64,000 nucleotides of DNA from Nitrososphaera sp. GTDB lineage: Archaea > Thermoproteota > Nitrososphaeria > Nitrososphaerales > Nitrososphaeraceae. The notes beneath the pieces are model-generated. The model was not told the origin of the DNA, searched no databases, and worked only from the letters and a program-made list of their open reading frames with translations. The position numbers and the translations under genes are program-made. The stretch spans positions 62,001 through 126,000 of the forward strand of contig JBDUUL010000015.1 in assembly GCA_039938515.1 (NCBI GenBank). The letters run 5' to 3'. Positions 7,648 through 15,684 of the stretch are shown one piece after another. How positions within the stretch are numbered: the first letter of the stretch is position 1; each line of letters starts with the position of its first letter.

Positions 7648-9060
7648 GTCCAGGCGCGCAGGCACCGCGGAGTTACCAAATTCTTCAGAATGTGCCGAGT
7701 ATATCTTGAGTGCCTGGCCGTGCTTCAGCTTTTGTGCTTCTTTCAGAAGTCTTATCTCTTTTCTGTATTCGTCTTTGATCCCGATAAGCGTCTCCGCAAT
7801 GTTGTCTGCAAGAAGTACATGGCCGTCATCCCCAAAGTCCATCACTCTCCTTGCAAGTATGATTCCCGGACCCCAGACGTTTTGATTATTATTCACGTCG
7901 CGCACAACAAAGACCGGCCCCGTGCTGAGTCCGATTCTAACCCCCAAATGATCTTCAGGGCTCTTGCCGGCGTTAAATTGCCGGAGCTTCTTGTGAAGCT
8001 GGATGCTGAGTTGCATGGGGAGCTCCGGATCCAGCAGGAATCCCACGGCCATTCCGTCGCCCGTGGGAAGCACAATCTTCCTGTCCTTGGCCACCTTGGA
8101 GAAAGCTTCGCATGAGAGGATGAGCGAATTCAAGTCCCTTATCTTATTGATCTGCTTTTCGACAGATAACAGCGGATTTGACAAACCAACGATGTCGATA
8201 AAAAAGAAACTTGCATTTACCACACCGGGCTCGAGAGAATAAAGCATGTGCGATCCATAAAGTTCGCCAATCTTTCGGTATGTATCAAAGCAGTGTGGAT
8301 GAAACGGCGATTGCCCCGAATCTGCATAGGCCACTTCACCTATAATCTGGCGGTCGCACAGCTTGCAGTATACCGCCTTGGGCCTTGACGAGTCGCCGTC
8401 TGGGGCAATGAAGTGAAGGCTGCCGTTGGCGTCTATCGTGTATTTGACCCATCTCGAGTTGCCCTGTCCGCTTTGGAGAGAGAAGAGCCGCATGCTTCTC
8501 TGCACCTCATTTCCTGAATCCTCCACCTTCAGCTGGATTATTCCGTCTACAAGTGATCCCAAGGTATCTAGCATGGGGGCGGTTGGGCTGTTCCCTGCAA
8601 TTGTCAGGATGGCAGCTGAATTGCTTGCACTGAGCTTGTCATATAGCTCCGCAACGAGCCTTGTCACTTCATCAAACGCGAACCGAACTGTGAGATCCGT
8701 GATTGAGTCAATCACTATCCGGGTCTTTGATGTGTCGACCTGCGCGTCCAGCCAGCTCAAAAGGAATCCTGAAAGATTTTGAAGCGTCTTCAGCTTGTTG
8801 GTTTTCTCATCAAGAAGACTTTCGAATTGGGGCTTCGCTTCGCCACCGAAAAATGACTCGAATCGCTCTCGCCTCAAGCGGGAAGAGCAATTCATGTAGA
8901 GGCACTTTTCTCCTGCTGATAGGCCACTACGCAAGAACTCGAGGCTGTATGCTGTCTTGCCAGAGCCAGCAGTCCCCAGAACCAGAAGCACTGATCTTGG
9001 GATATGGTTCCCGCTTGCCAAGATAAATTCCTGTCCTGGAAGAAGAGTGTTTGATTCCAT
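7639..9060 (-). CDS. KaiC-like ATPase fused to zinc knuckle and class III cyclase-like domain
   Basis: The 473 residues hold three domains. Residues 1-220 are a RecA/KaiC-like ATPase with Walker A GTAGSGKT (29-36) and Walker B-like RIVIDSI (about 113-119). Residues about 229-262 are a Cys/His cluster (CKLCDRQ ... FHPHCFDTY). Residues about 280-465 resemble a class III nucleotidyl cyclase: FFFIDIVG carries the first metal Asp and PTGDGMAVGF is the GDG turn. In the segment WGPGIILARRV the usual catalytic Asn position appears to be Ile, while Arg is kept, so cyclase activity may be altered or lost. It is the last gene of an operon with a ParA ATPase (19-nt gap) and a PLD-like sensor. Confidence 0.85.
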   Translation of the reverse strand: MESNTLLPGQEFILASGNHIPRSVLLVLGTAGSGKTAYSLEFLRSGLSAGEKCLYMNCSSRLRRERFESFFGGEAKPQFESLLDEKTNKLKTLQNLSGFLLSWLDAQVDTSKTRIVIDSITDLTVRFAFDEVTRLVAELYDKLSASNSAAILTIAGNSPTAPMLDTLGSLVDGIIQLKVEDSGNEVQRSMRLFSLQSGQGNSRWVKYTIDANGSLHFIAPDGDSSRPKAVYCKLCDRQIIGEVAYADSGQSPFHPHCFDTYRKIGELYGSHMLYSLEPGVVNASFFFIDIVGLSNPLLSVEKQINKIRDLNSLILSCEAFSKVAKDRKIVLPTGDGMAVGFLLDPELPMQLSIQLHKKLRQFNAGKSPEDHLGVRIGLSTGPVFVVRDVNNNQNVWGPGIILARRVMDFGDDGHVLLADNIAETLIGIKDEYRKEIRLLKEAQKLKHGQALKIYSAHSEEFGNSAVPARLDLS

Positions 9061-9079
9061 TCTCCGCAGCCCCAGCGCC

Positions 9080-9940
9080 CTACAGCTTTGCAGTCAATGA
9101 GCCTGCGAGGTTCTCAAGCTGTCTCGTAAACGGATGCAAAGGATATCTCAGGGCCGTCAGAAACTCTTTCTTGCTGAATTGTATGTCACAGTAGCATGGG
9201 ATGGCAGAGATAACTTCCATTTTTGTCTGCATGGAAAGCGCGTCCTGCGGATTTTCTGCATACGTGCCGTTTACCGCGGAACTTTGCTCTTTTCCTATTG
9301 AAGTATGATGATCTGGGACGCAATAGCCTGCGACTCTGTTGAAAAGGAGAAACGATTTTGTTCCATACTTTGCCAGTGACCCGTAAATTTCTGAAGCCAG
9401 CTTCATCGTTCCCTCGATGTCGATATCGCCCTGTTTTAGGGTAAGGAAAAGTATGTCTGCAACGGCGAGTGCATTCATTGACCAGTATCGTATGCCCGGG
9501 CTGGTGTCGATTATGATATAATCAAGTTCATAGTCTCGGATCAGATTCTGCCTAAGTAGTATGAACTTTCTGAGCTGGGACTTGGTGTCTTCTGAAGTCC
9601 CGGCCTCTATCTTGTAAATGTCCTCTTTTTTCACGCTGCTAAACCCCACCCACAACTTTCCGTTAATGTCACGGTTGCCATGTTGCCTCTCATGTTCAAG
9701 CAGAGTATCGGTCACCGGTATCATTACATCCTCAACCTCTGCTTCACCAAACAGGTAGTCATTCAGCCATTTCCTCGGCTTCTTTTCAAAATATGCTAGC
9801 AGACTCGGAGCATATACATCAAGGTCAAGTAGTCCAACCTTGAAACCTTTGACGGCCAAAAGTGCCGCGATATTTGAGGCAATGGTCGTCTTCCCAGTGC
9901 CGCCCTTGTATGAGTGAAAGGCGACACATTTCGTAGCCAT
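9080..9940 (-). CDS. ParA/MinD-type P-loop ATPase
   Basis: The 286-residue protein starts with a deviant Walker A, YKGGTGKTTIASNIAALLA, and has the switch region DLDVYAPSLL and the Walker B-like YIIIDTSPGIRYWS. These mark the SIMIBI/ParA-MinD class, which typically dimerises on ATP and positions or recruits other machinery. It differs from plain MinD in a longer middle insert and a Cys-containing C-terminal part (AIPCYCDIQF). It lies between the sensor protein (51-nt gap) and the KaiC-cyclase (19-nt gap), all on one strand, so it probably works in the same signalling unit rather than in chromosome partition. Confidence 0.9.
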   Translation of the reverse strand: MATKCVAFHSYKGGTGKTTIASNIAALLAVKGFKVGLLDLDVYAPSLLAYFEKKPRKWLNDYLFGEAEVEDVMIPVTDTLLEHERQHGNRDINGKLWVGFSSVKKEDIYKIEAGTSEDTKSQLRKFILLRQNLIRDYELDYIIIDTSPGIRYWSMNALAVADILFLTLKQGDIDIEGTMKLASEIYGSLAKYGTKSFLLFNRVAGYCVPDHHTSIGKEQSSAVNGTYAENPQDALSMQTKMEVISAIPCYCDIQFSKKEFLTALRYPLHPFTRQLENLAGSLTAKL

Positions 9941-9991
9941 GGCAGCAATTCAGACCACTGGAATATAGCATTTCTCACGATGAGTGTTGCT

Positions 9992-11029
9992 TTATTTCTC
10001 GTCCCGTTCGCCTTCGCCGCTAGTCCAGCGGCGAGTATAAACCTCATCTTTCAGCTTGAAACCCTTGAAAAGCTGGAAGTAGGTCTGCCGGGCTTGGGTC
10101 TGCTTGTCAACTTCGGACTGGATCCACAGCGATTCAAAGATGGAAGCATCCGAATATACGGTGGACTCGCTGTTAGAATATGTCGATAGACCTACAGCAT
10201 CCTGAAACGTTGCATCAGCGACGTCCTTGACCTCGACGGCCAAGGAAATTGCCTGGTCAACTATAAGCGTCGTAATTCGAGCCAGGATGAGCTGCTGCAG
10301 AAAATTTATCCTAACGTTTGGATATTCCGCCTTGAGTTTTGTATTGGTTATTTCTTTGACCGCGTCATCATGCATCACGAGTAGCCTGACTTTTATGCCG
10401 CTTTCCGAAGCCCTGCCGATCTCCTCTAGAATGCCTTCTCGTTCTGCCATCAAAAATGAGTTCTTTGTCGAGAAGAGGATCGAAATCTCATAGACTGCAT
10501 CTTTGAGAAGTTCAGATATCAGATTTCTTACATATGCCGGATCCCTCAGCGTTTCCTTGAACTCGTTTCCTGTGCCTCTGCCAATCTCCTTGATTCTCTG
10601 GTTTGCAGGGAGCGCGTCCTTAATGGCGAGGCTCATAAAGAAATTCTGCGAGTCCAGGTAATCCTTGTTTGTGACTTTCAAGAGTCTGTTGCTGCCATTC
10701 AAGTAAGCAACGTATTGTTGCCCGTCTGAAATCAGGAAGCTGCCTGAAAGTGCAGGGGTATGAAAGAGTTCGAAATCCTTCATGAGCTCTTTGCACAATG
10801 ATAGATTTTCTTTGCTAATCTCAGTAACGCATCTGAACTTCACGCCATTTGCTTTCTGAGACGCTATCTCGCTCAGGTTTTCTGATCTGATCTTTGATAA
10901 TGTCCCCAGACTCCGGGCATCAAAAAGGCAATCGAGGCTTTTTTTGGCCCGCGTAACCATCCCAGACAGATAGTTGTCGGCGCTCTGGTTGCCTAGGACT
11001 TCAATATCGTTGACATCTGCTGGGTCCAA
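9992..11029 (-). CDS. Thaumarchaeal PLD-like sensor domain protein
   Basis: The 345-residue protein is built of two similar alpha/beta halves. Half one has RAKKSLDCLFDARSL and GVKFRCVTEISKENLS; half two has AVYEISILFSTKNSF and GIKVRLLVMHDDAVKE. The arrangement resembles the PLD-like effector domain of TrmB-type regulators, which thaumarchaea also attach to kinases. No DNA-binding domain or kinase is present. The GVK-x-R-x-VTEI-x-K-x-NLS-x-CK block is shared with the protein at 26197-26850. A TATA-like element (ATTATAAC) about 26 nt before the start suggests it heads a leaderless operon with the ParA and KaiC-cyclase genes. Ligand sensing is inferred. Confidence 0.75.
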   Translation of the reverse strand: MDPADVNDIEVLGNQSADNYLSGMVTRAKKSLDCLFDARSLGTLSKIRSENLSEIASQKANGVKFRCVTEISKENLSLCKELMKDFELFHTPALSGSFLISDGQQYVAYLNGSNRLLKVTNKDYLDSQNFFMSLAIKDALPANQRIKEIGRGTGNEFKETLRDPAYVRNLISELLKDAVYEISILFSTKNSFLMAEREGILEEIGRASESGIKVRLLVMHDDAVKEITNTKLKAEYPNVRINFLQQLILARITTLIVDQAISLAVEVKDVADATFQDAVGLSTYSNSESTVYSDASIFESLWIQSEVDKQTQARQTYFQLFKGFKLKDEVYTRRWTSGEGERDEK

Positions 11030-11118
11030 TGCTGAAGGTGAGACTAGAGTGAATTATAACACTTATGCGCTAATGACAGCACAAATATTATTAATATGAG
11101 CTATTTCATCAGAGTCAA

Positions 11119-11382
11119 TTGCCGATCTTTCTGGACGTACACAAGGTGCCGTTTAGCGAGGATAATCTGAGAGAACTCTGCAAATCTCCTCCAGACGAAT
11201 TTGGCGTATCACACGTAAACCTCTTTTACAACAAGGAATCAAGCGTCTGCTTTTGCTTGCTCAATGCACCAGACCTGGATGCCGTTGAACGACACCACAA
11301 AAAGGTGAATATTGAGTGCGAGTGGATAACTGAAGTCACTAATATCGTGAATGACGCGTTCAAACAGGATCAAATGAAATAG
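11119..11382 (+). CDS. DUF4242 / SCO4226-like small protein
   Basis: The 87-residue ferredoxin-fold protein starts PIFLDVHKVP and has a regular two-repeat beta-alpha-beta composition, with CFCLLNAPDLDAVERHHKK near the middle. This matches the DUF4242 family, one member of which (SCO4226) binds nickel. The start is TTG at 11119. A TATA-like sequence (TATTAATATG, centre near 11091) lies about 27 nt upstream, so translation is probably leaderless. It is divergent from the sensor operon and shares its short intergenic region. Confidence 0.75.
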   Translation: MPIFLDVHKVPFSEDNLRELCKSPPDEFGVSHVNLFYNKESSVCFCLLNAPDLDAVERHHKKVNIECEWITEVTNIVNDAFKQDQMK

Positions 11383-11463
11383 AAAGTCCACGCTAGACTT
11401 TCTGCATTCTGCGCTTGCTTTTGTGATGATTTATCTTAAATACTTCGGTCTGAATACGCCTTT

Positions 11464-12246
11464 ATGCCCGAAGTCAGCCGCACCTTTTACTTCCCCAAAG
11501 GAAAAGAGGCCGAGATTTCAGAGATCAGTGACGGCATTTATCGCATCTCTGCGTTTGTTGAGGAGTATGGAATAACCTTCAACCAGTTCCTAATCGACGA
11601 CGACTCCCCGACGCTTATCCATACTGGGCCAATCGGGATGTATGATGCGATTGAGCAAAAGGTTAGGGAAGTCATGCCCGTGGAGAAGCTCTCCTACGTC
11701 GCATTTCTGCACTTTGAAAGCGACGAATGGGGAGGCATCGACTTTCTCAAAGCGCCCAAGGCAAAGCTGGTTTGCAGCGACCTCAGCTCGAAATTGAATC
11801 TTATGGGCTGGAAAGGCGTCCCGTCCGACCACATATCATTCTGGGATAATGAGAGTCTGAAAACCGGCAAGAGGAACTTCAAATTCATAATGACACCCCA
11901 TGTGCACCACTGGGACAGTATGATGATGTTTGAAGAAACAACGGGTACGCTATTCCCTTCAGACCTCTTTATTCAGCCGGGCAATAACGGCCCATTTGTC
12001 TCTGAAGACAGGTCAGAGTCGATGCTTGGACTTTACAGGGCGATTGGAATATTCTCTTCTGAAAAGCCCGTAAGGCAGACGTCCCGTAGGTTGACCAAGC
12101 TTGACCCCAAAACTGTTTGTCCAATGCACGGGTCATGCATCGACAGGTCAATGTTTTCAAGATATGTCGATGCTATACTGAAGGAGGATTTTGCGTACAG
12201 CGGCAAGGTTTTGGGCCAGGATGTACAGGTTGTGGATGAGGTATGA
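11464..12246 (+). CDS. Metallo-beta-lactamase-fold protein (ODP/flavodiiron-like)
   Basis: The 260-residue protein has the MBL fold with the H-x-E-x-D-E variant HFESDEWGG, then TPHVHHWDS, PSDLF and a C-terminal MHGS. This set matches the diiron ODP type of beta-lactamase domain found in flavodiiron proteins, where the third residue is Glu rather than His. It lacks the flavodoxin half, so the electron partner, if any, is separate. A role in O2 or NO handling or sensing is suggested by the family. A TATA-like stretch (TTATCTTAAA) about 30 nt upstream fits the ATG at 11464. Confidence 0.85.
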   Translation: MPEVSRTFYFPKGKEAEISEISDGIYRISAFVEEYGITFNQFLIDDDSPTLIHTGPIGMYDAIEQKVREVMPVEKLSYVAFLHFESDEWGGIDFLKAPKAKLVCSDLSSKLNLMGWKGVPSDHISFWDNESLKTGKRNFKFIMTPHVHHWDSMMMFEETTGTLFPSDLFIQPGNNGPFVSEDRSESMLGLYRAIGIFSSEKPVRQTSRRLTKLDPKTVCPMHGSCIDRSMFSRYVDAILKEDFAYSGKVLGQDVQVVDEV

Positions 12247-12521
12247 CGGCCACGCAGGACCTCTAGCAGAATATAGAATTTCCCATGATGCTCGCGGAAT
12301 TGGTCATGAACTATGAAAGACCCGCGGAGGTTTAGCGTTTGAAATCCGAAGCATTTCCATGCGGATGCTCTATCCAGTGGGATGGAAAAAAGGCAACCGT
12401 GAACATTTGCGAGCGGCATCGTGCCGAGACTAGAAACCTCAAAATCAAAGAACGCTAGGTCAGGGTAGTCTGGAAATTCCACTCTGGCATTGGCACGGTT
12501 CGCTTCGATCCATTTCTCCAT
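12033..12521 (-). CDS. Hypothetical protein running antisense into the MBL gene
   Basis: The first 90 or so residues (MEKWIEANRANARVEF ... FYILLEVLRG) have normal protein composition and lie in otherwise unassigned DNA. The remaining 70 residues are read antisense through the 3' end of the MBL gene and look like noise. The gene may have lost its own stop codon, or only the upstream part is functional. No family is recognised. Confidence 0.35.
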   Translation of the reverse strand: MEKWIEANRANARVEFPDYPDLAFFDFEVSSLGTMPLANVHGCLFSIPLDRASAWKCFGFQTLNLRGSFIVHDQFREHHGKFYILLEVLRGRHTSSTTCTSWPKTLPLYAKSSFSIASTYLENIDLSMHDPCIGQTVLGSSLVNLRDVCLTGFSEENIPIAL

Positions 12522-12557
12522 ATTTTTATACTCCGTACTACATCAGAGTAGCTGAAA

Positions 12558-12680
12558 TTGGTATCTGTAGGAAACCCGCTAAGCAGAACGCAATGTTTGA
12601 ACTGCGGTAAAAGGTACCCGCCGAGCAATACCAAATGTCTTGAATGCGGTCACGAACTCACTCTTATCGAGGATCATTAG
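12558..12680 (+). CDS. Zinc-ribbon microprotein, 40 aa
   Basis: A TTG-initiated frame encodes CLNCGKRYPPSNTKCLECGH near its C-terminus: two C-x2-C knuckles 13 residues apart, a minimal zinc ribbon. A TATA-like box TTTTTATACTCC (about 12526-12537) is centred 26 nt before the TTG, a textbook leaderless promoter spacing and strong support for this start. The gene is too short for most gene callers. Function unknown. Confidence 0.7.
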   Translation: MVSVGNPLSRTQCLNCGKRYPPSNTKCLECGHELTLIEDH

Positions 12681-12744
12681 CACAGCTTACTAGTGACCGA
12701 ATTGCTTTAGAATGAGTGAAGACCGCCAGCGAACCGCAATAAGC

Positions 12745-12954
12745 TTACTTTTGACTTGCCAGCCACTTCTCGACGAACTCCTTGAACCCTTGAGAATCAA
12801 AAGGCTGGTGGCACCGACACTGGCAATTGTTGTTACCGTTGCAGGTCCAGTGACTGCAGCCGTTTGAGCCTTGGATATCCGGACTTGTAGTCAAGAAATG
12901 CAATAGCCTTTTCCAAAGTCTGCTTTGAACCTTTGCCTCGAATGCAAAAAGCAT
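12745..12954 (-). CDS. Cys-rich small protein (C-x-C-x-C-H)
   Basis: The frame contains CSHWTCNGNNNCQCRCHQ and ends FKEFVEKWLASQK. The C-x-C-x-C-H run matches the microprotein at 378-500, which argues that it is coding. The true start may be a TTG near residue 22 rather than the first ATG. An alternative frame over the same DNA lacks the Cys cluster. A zinc site is likely, function unknown. Confidence 0.45.
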   Translation of the reverse strand: MLFAFEAKVQSRLWKRLLHFLTTSPDIQGSNGCSHWTCNGNNNCQCRCHQPFDSQGFKEFVEKWLASQK

Positions 12955-12995
12955 TTTCTATAACCGTAATGAGGTATGCAGGGATGCCATAGCTC

Positions 12996-13316
12996 ATGTC
13001 ATCAGATGAGCGCGAACACCCCGAGCAAATCCCGAGCAGGGCAAATGAGGGATTAACTAGCAAAGCGGTCAGCGAACAGGGAGGCATTGAAGGCATGAGA
13101 AAAGAAGTGGACGTCAAGTCATATCCAAAAGCAGCGGCCGTCGGTCAATTGCTAAAGGATCTGCAGTTTCCAACAAGCAAGCAGCAGATACTGGACTATG
13201 CAAACAGGGCCAGGCCGCAAAGTGAGGAGATACTTTCTGCGCTGCAGAGAATTCAGGACAGGCAGTATAGCAATGTTGCAGATGTGGCAGAAGCCGCGGG
13301 CCTCGTAAGGCAGTAG
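12996..13316 (+). CDS. DUF2795 domain protein
   Basis: The 106-residue protein has a polar N-terminal 45 residues. A domain follows reading VGQLLKDLQFPTSKQQILDY, then an Ala/Arg turn, then ILSALQRIQDRQYSNVADVA. This is the DUF2795 pattern (FP-x-SK, then L-x-x-L-x-D-R-x-Y-x-N-x-A-D-V). The family is small, all-helical and often linked to stress genes; its function is unknown. The start at ATG 12996 is not independently supported. Confidence 0.75.
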   Translation: MSSDEREHPEQIPSRANEGLTSKAVSEQGGIEGMRKEVDVKSYPKAAAVGQLLKDLQFPTSKQQILDYANRARPQSEEILSALQRIQDRQYSNVADVAEAAGLVRQ

Positions 13317-13435
13317 CAGGCTAGAATACTGCATATTCAGCCAAAGGGCAAACGGCTAGCCACTCTTGCCGCGCCCTGCCTTTTTCCCCTTGTTTATTCA
13401 GCTCTTCGGCATGCCGGTTCGGAGGGCATCGGCTT

Positions 13436-14026
13436 TTACGAATCGAACTTTATGGAATGGACTGATTTATCAAACTGCAGCGCTGCAGAGGGGCAGTCGG
13501 GGTCGCTGCATGCTAGAGTGATGTCAAACGCGCTGGGGCCGTCGGCAATGATATACGTTTCATCCGTGGCAAATCCGCTGGTGCCTTTGAAATGAGCGAC
13601 CACGTAGTAAGCTGGCAGGCCGTTCAGTCGGGTCTGTGATACCGTCCTGATTTCAAAGTCATACTTGCTAGGCACAGCAGCCTGCTCATGCGCAATCCTG
13701 GAAGCTACAAAGTCATCAAACGTCTTGTCGTGCAGCGGGATTTTTTCAATAGCTATTGCAGAACTGCCGTTGTGGAACGCTACAGCTGCGGTGTAATTGT
13801 CTTCAGGCGCAAGTGTCCTCACCTTGTAATTTTCCCGGGCGTGCCAGCCATCCGGGTACTTGATGGAAAAGCCGTACTGGTGATTGACGTAAGGATTAGG
13901 AAGCGGCATGCTAGCATAAATCTCGGGAATCAAGGTTATCCCCATGAATACCACCAGACCTACGAACATGAGAACAAGTTCGTCATTTAGGCGCGGGGTC
14001 TTCTTGCGTGCAGTGGGCGAGGACAA
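13436..14026 (-). CDS. PsbP-like exported protein
   Basis: The 196-residue protein has an N-terminal membrane anchor (LVLMFVGLVVFMGITLIP, residues about 17-34) and then the entry motif NHQYGFSIKYPDGWHA, characteristic of the PsbP-like domains abundant in thaumarchaea. The rest alternates beta-strand and loop and ends with a Cys pair (LACSDPDCPS) likely to form a disulfide outside the cell. The function of this family in archaea is unknown; lipoprotein-like or extracellular binding is typical. Confidence 0.8.
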   Translation of the reverse strand: MSSPTARKKTPRLNDELVLMFVGLVVFMGITLIPEIYASMPLPNPYVNHQYGFSIKYPDGWHARENYKVRTLAPEDNYTAAVAFHNGSSAIAIEKIPLHDKTFDDFVASRIAHEQAAVPSKYDFEIRTVSQTRLNGLPAYYVVAHFKGTSGFATDETYIIADGPSAFDITLACSDPDCPSAALQFDKSVHSIKFDS

Positions 14027-14183
14027 ACATCAAAGCCACCTGCCGGTATTATTTTAAGATACTACATCAGGGTTTTGCTGGGACCGTCGATTTGGGAGAT
14101 TGAACATGGCAATAACGTCCAGCGGTTTAACGGCCCAGACTTTTGCCAGGTTGCGACTCCGCAAAAAAATAAACGGGCTGCGT

Positions 14184-14819
14184 TTACCTGCGCGGTCCGC
14201 TGCCGCCTGTCCTTTCTCTTTCCTTGTCGGTGCCAGACGACCTTGAAGTACCTGTTGCTGCCGTCCTTTCAAACGTCATTGCTGTGTTTGAATTGATTTT
14301 TGAAATGTCCCTTGACGACTCTCGCGCGCGTGTTAGGTAGGCCTTGGATGCATCCATATTTGCCAGGACCGCTCTGTTCCATATCCTGCTAGCGGAAACC
14401 GCATTGTCTGCGAAATTGCTCACCGACTGGGTGTACATTTCGGCCAGTTTTCTTGGTGACATCCACCAGTAGACTGTATCAAGGTAGTTGGACCACATTT
14501 CCTGAGTCGAGCTGATGACCTGCTTCTGCGAATCAAGAAAATTATTTGAAATTTCTTCTGCACTGTCCATCGCCTGCTGATGATAGTCAGTTACGCTCTG
14601 GGCATACTGTGGAATCTCCCTTCTTGCCTCCTCGATCGACCGCCTCACGCTTTCCTTTGTCCTGTCAATCGCTCTGGAGGTCTGGAGCTCCTGCTCCTGC
14701 AATTGTCGTTGTGAACTCGATTCATACTCTGCTGACTGCATGCCTGACCTTGCCCCTGCACCGGCAGAGGTCCCTGATGTGCTTGACGACAACTCCGACT
14801 CGTCTCTTTTAGATGCCAT
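14184..14819 (-). CDS. Coiled-coil, phasin-like protein
   Basis: The 211-residue, strongly hydrophilic protein has long amphipathic helices rich in Gln, Glu, Ser and Ala (residues about 35-175), bounded by Ser/Gly-rich tails and a basic C-terminus. The block AEEISNNFLDSQKQVISSTQ followed by a Trp-rich turn (YWWMSPRKLAE) resembles phasin-type granule-coating proteins. The phasin link is by architecture only and would fit the polyhydroxyalkanoate synthesis known in Nitrososphaera. No polymer-synthesis gene is nearby. Confidence 0.6.
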   Translation of the reverse strand: MASKRDESELSSSTSGTSAGAGARSGMQSAEYESSSQRQLQEQELQTSRAIDRTKESVRRSIEEARREIPQYAQSVTDYHQQAMDSAEEISNNFLDSQKQVISSTQEMWSNYLDTVYWWMSPRKLAEMYTQSVSNFADNAVSASRIWNRAVLANMDASKAYLTRARESSRDISKINSNTAMTFERTAATGTSRSSGTDKERERTGGSGPRR

Positions 14820-14940
14820 ACATAATCACTGACGAAGAGAGCGGTTTGACACTTGAACTCTTTGCAAGATATCATCATATCAAATTGCGCAAGAGCAACG
14901 ACAGAAACTTCTTGCGTTCAAAGCGGCTTGCTTTATTGGC

Positions 14941-15081
14941 GTGGCTCTGGCTGCCTTGGACGCCACTTACGAGCAGCTCTCCAGCTACCTGTCGAATTGT
15001 CTAATCCCAGCTTCGCGAATAGAATCAAAGTCTGTAGTCTATGATACGGGGCTGGCTAAAAAATTGCCAGATTTACTTTAA
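14941..15081 (+). CDS. Short ORF with possible membrane helix
   Basis: A GTG-initiated 46-codon frame reads VALAALDATYEQLSSYLSN and continues sensibly to TAA. The frame is open upstream for another 35 codons (with QIAQEQRQKLLAFKAACFIG) but without an ATG, GTG or TTG. This may be a gene with lost or unusual start, or a 5'-truncated relic. It overlaps the end of the next gene by 9 nt, tail to tail. Confidence 0.3.
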   Translation: MALAALDATYEQLSSYLSNCLIPASRIESKSVVYDTGLAKKLPDLL

Positions 15082-15381
15082 TTTATGCTTCTCGATTGAG
15101 GGGTAGGCGTTAATGTTGTGCGCCGGAAACACCTCAAATTTCGGTGGAGTATACTTTAGCTTTTGAAAGACTGGCTGAAGCCGAGTATCGACGAACTTTT
15201 TAAAATCGCCTTCCGACTCCCATACGTCCGCAATACGCACGGTCTTTTTTGCTGCGTCATAAGACATCCCATGAAATACGCCTCCCTGCGGGTGCTTGTG
15301 TTCCCAGTCGACTTCTTTTCTTACCGTCTCATACATTTCCTTCGTAAAGCCTTCTCCTGTGACAAAGACAAGGACTGCCAT
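15073..15381 (-). CDS. Dimeric alpha/beta-barrel-like small protein
   Basis: The 102-residue protein begins AVLVFVTGEGFTKEMYETVR and has a central GGVFHGMSYDAAKKTVRIAD, then VWESEGDFKKFVDTRLQPVF. This strand-helix-strand-strand-helix order with a VWES-type strand fits the ferredoxin-like dimeric alpha/beta-barrel (ABM-like) superfamily. Members include small oxygenases and binding proteins; no catalytic motif is obvious. Confidence 0.7.
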   Translation of the reverse strand: MAVLVFVTGEGFTKEMYETVRKEVDWEHKHPQGGVFHGMSYDAAKKTVRIADVWESEGDFKKFVDTRLQPVFQKLKYTPPKFEVFPAHNINAYPSIEKHKLK

Positions 15382-15684
15382 TGTGAACTAACCGGTTCTG
15401 GTCGTATTTCACTTTTTCTGGGTAGATCATGTTTTATTGTTGATGATAATGCATAGACCTACCAACATTATCATTCTCGTTCGACAAATCATAGAGGCAC
15501 AGGTTATGGCGCTGAAAATAACCAAGCCCTAATCCCCACTGAACGCGTTTGAGCAGGCAAGTCTGCCGATTTGAATGCTACAGATTTAGTTTGGTAACAA
15601 TCAGCAATCGAATTGGAATAAGTCATTCTTATGATTTTTGTGACGAATCTCATAATTCTCATGCTGCCACTCCGAATCGTTGCA

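Noticed and set aside
12833-13117. Minus-strand frame overlapping 12745-12954
   Set aside because: Lacks the Cys cluster and crosses the DUF2795 gene start antisense; the other frame is better supported.
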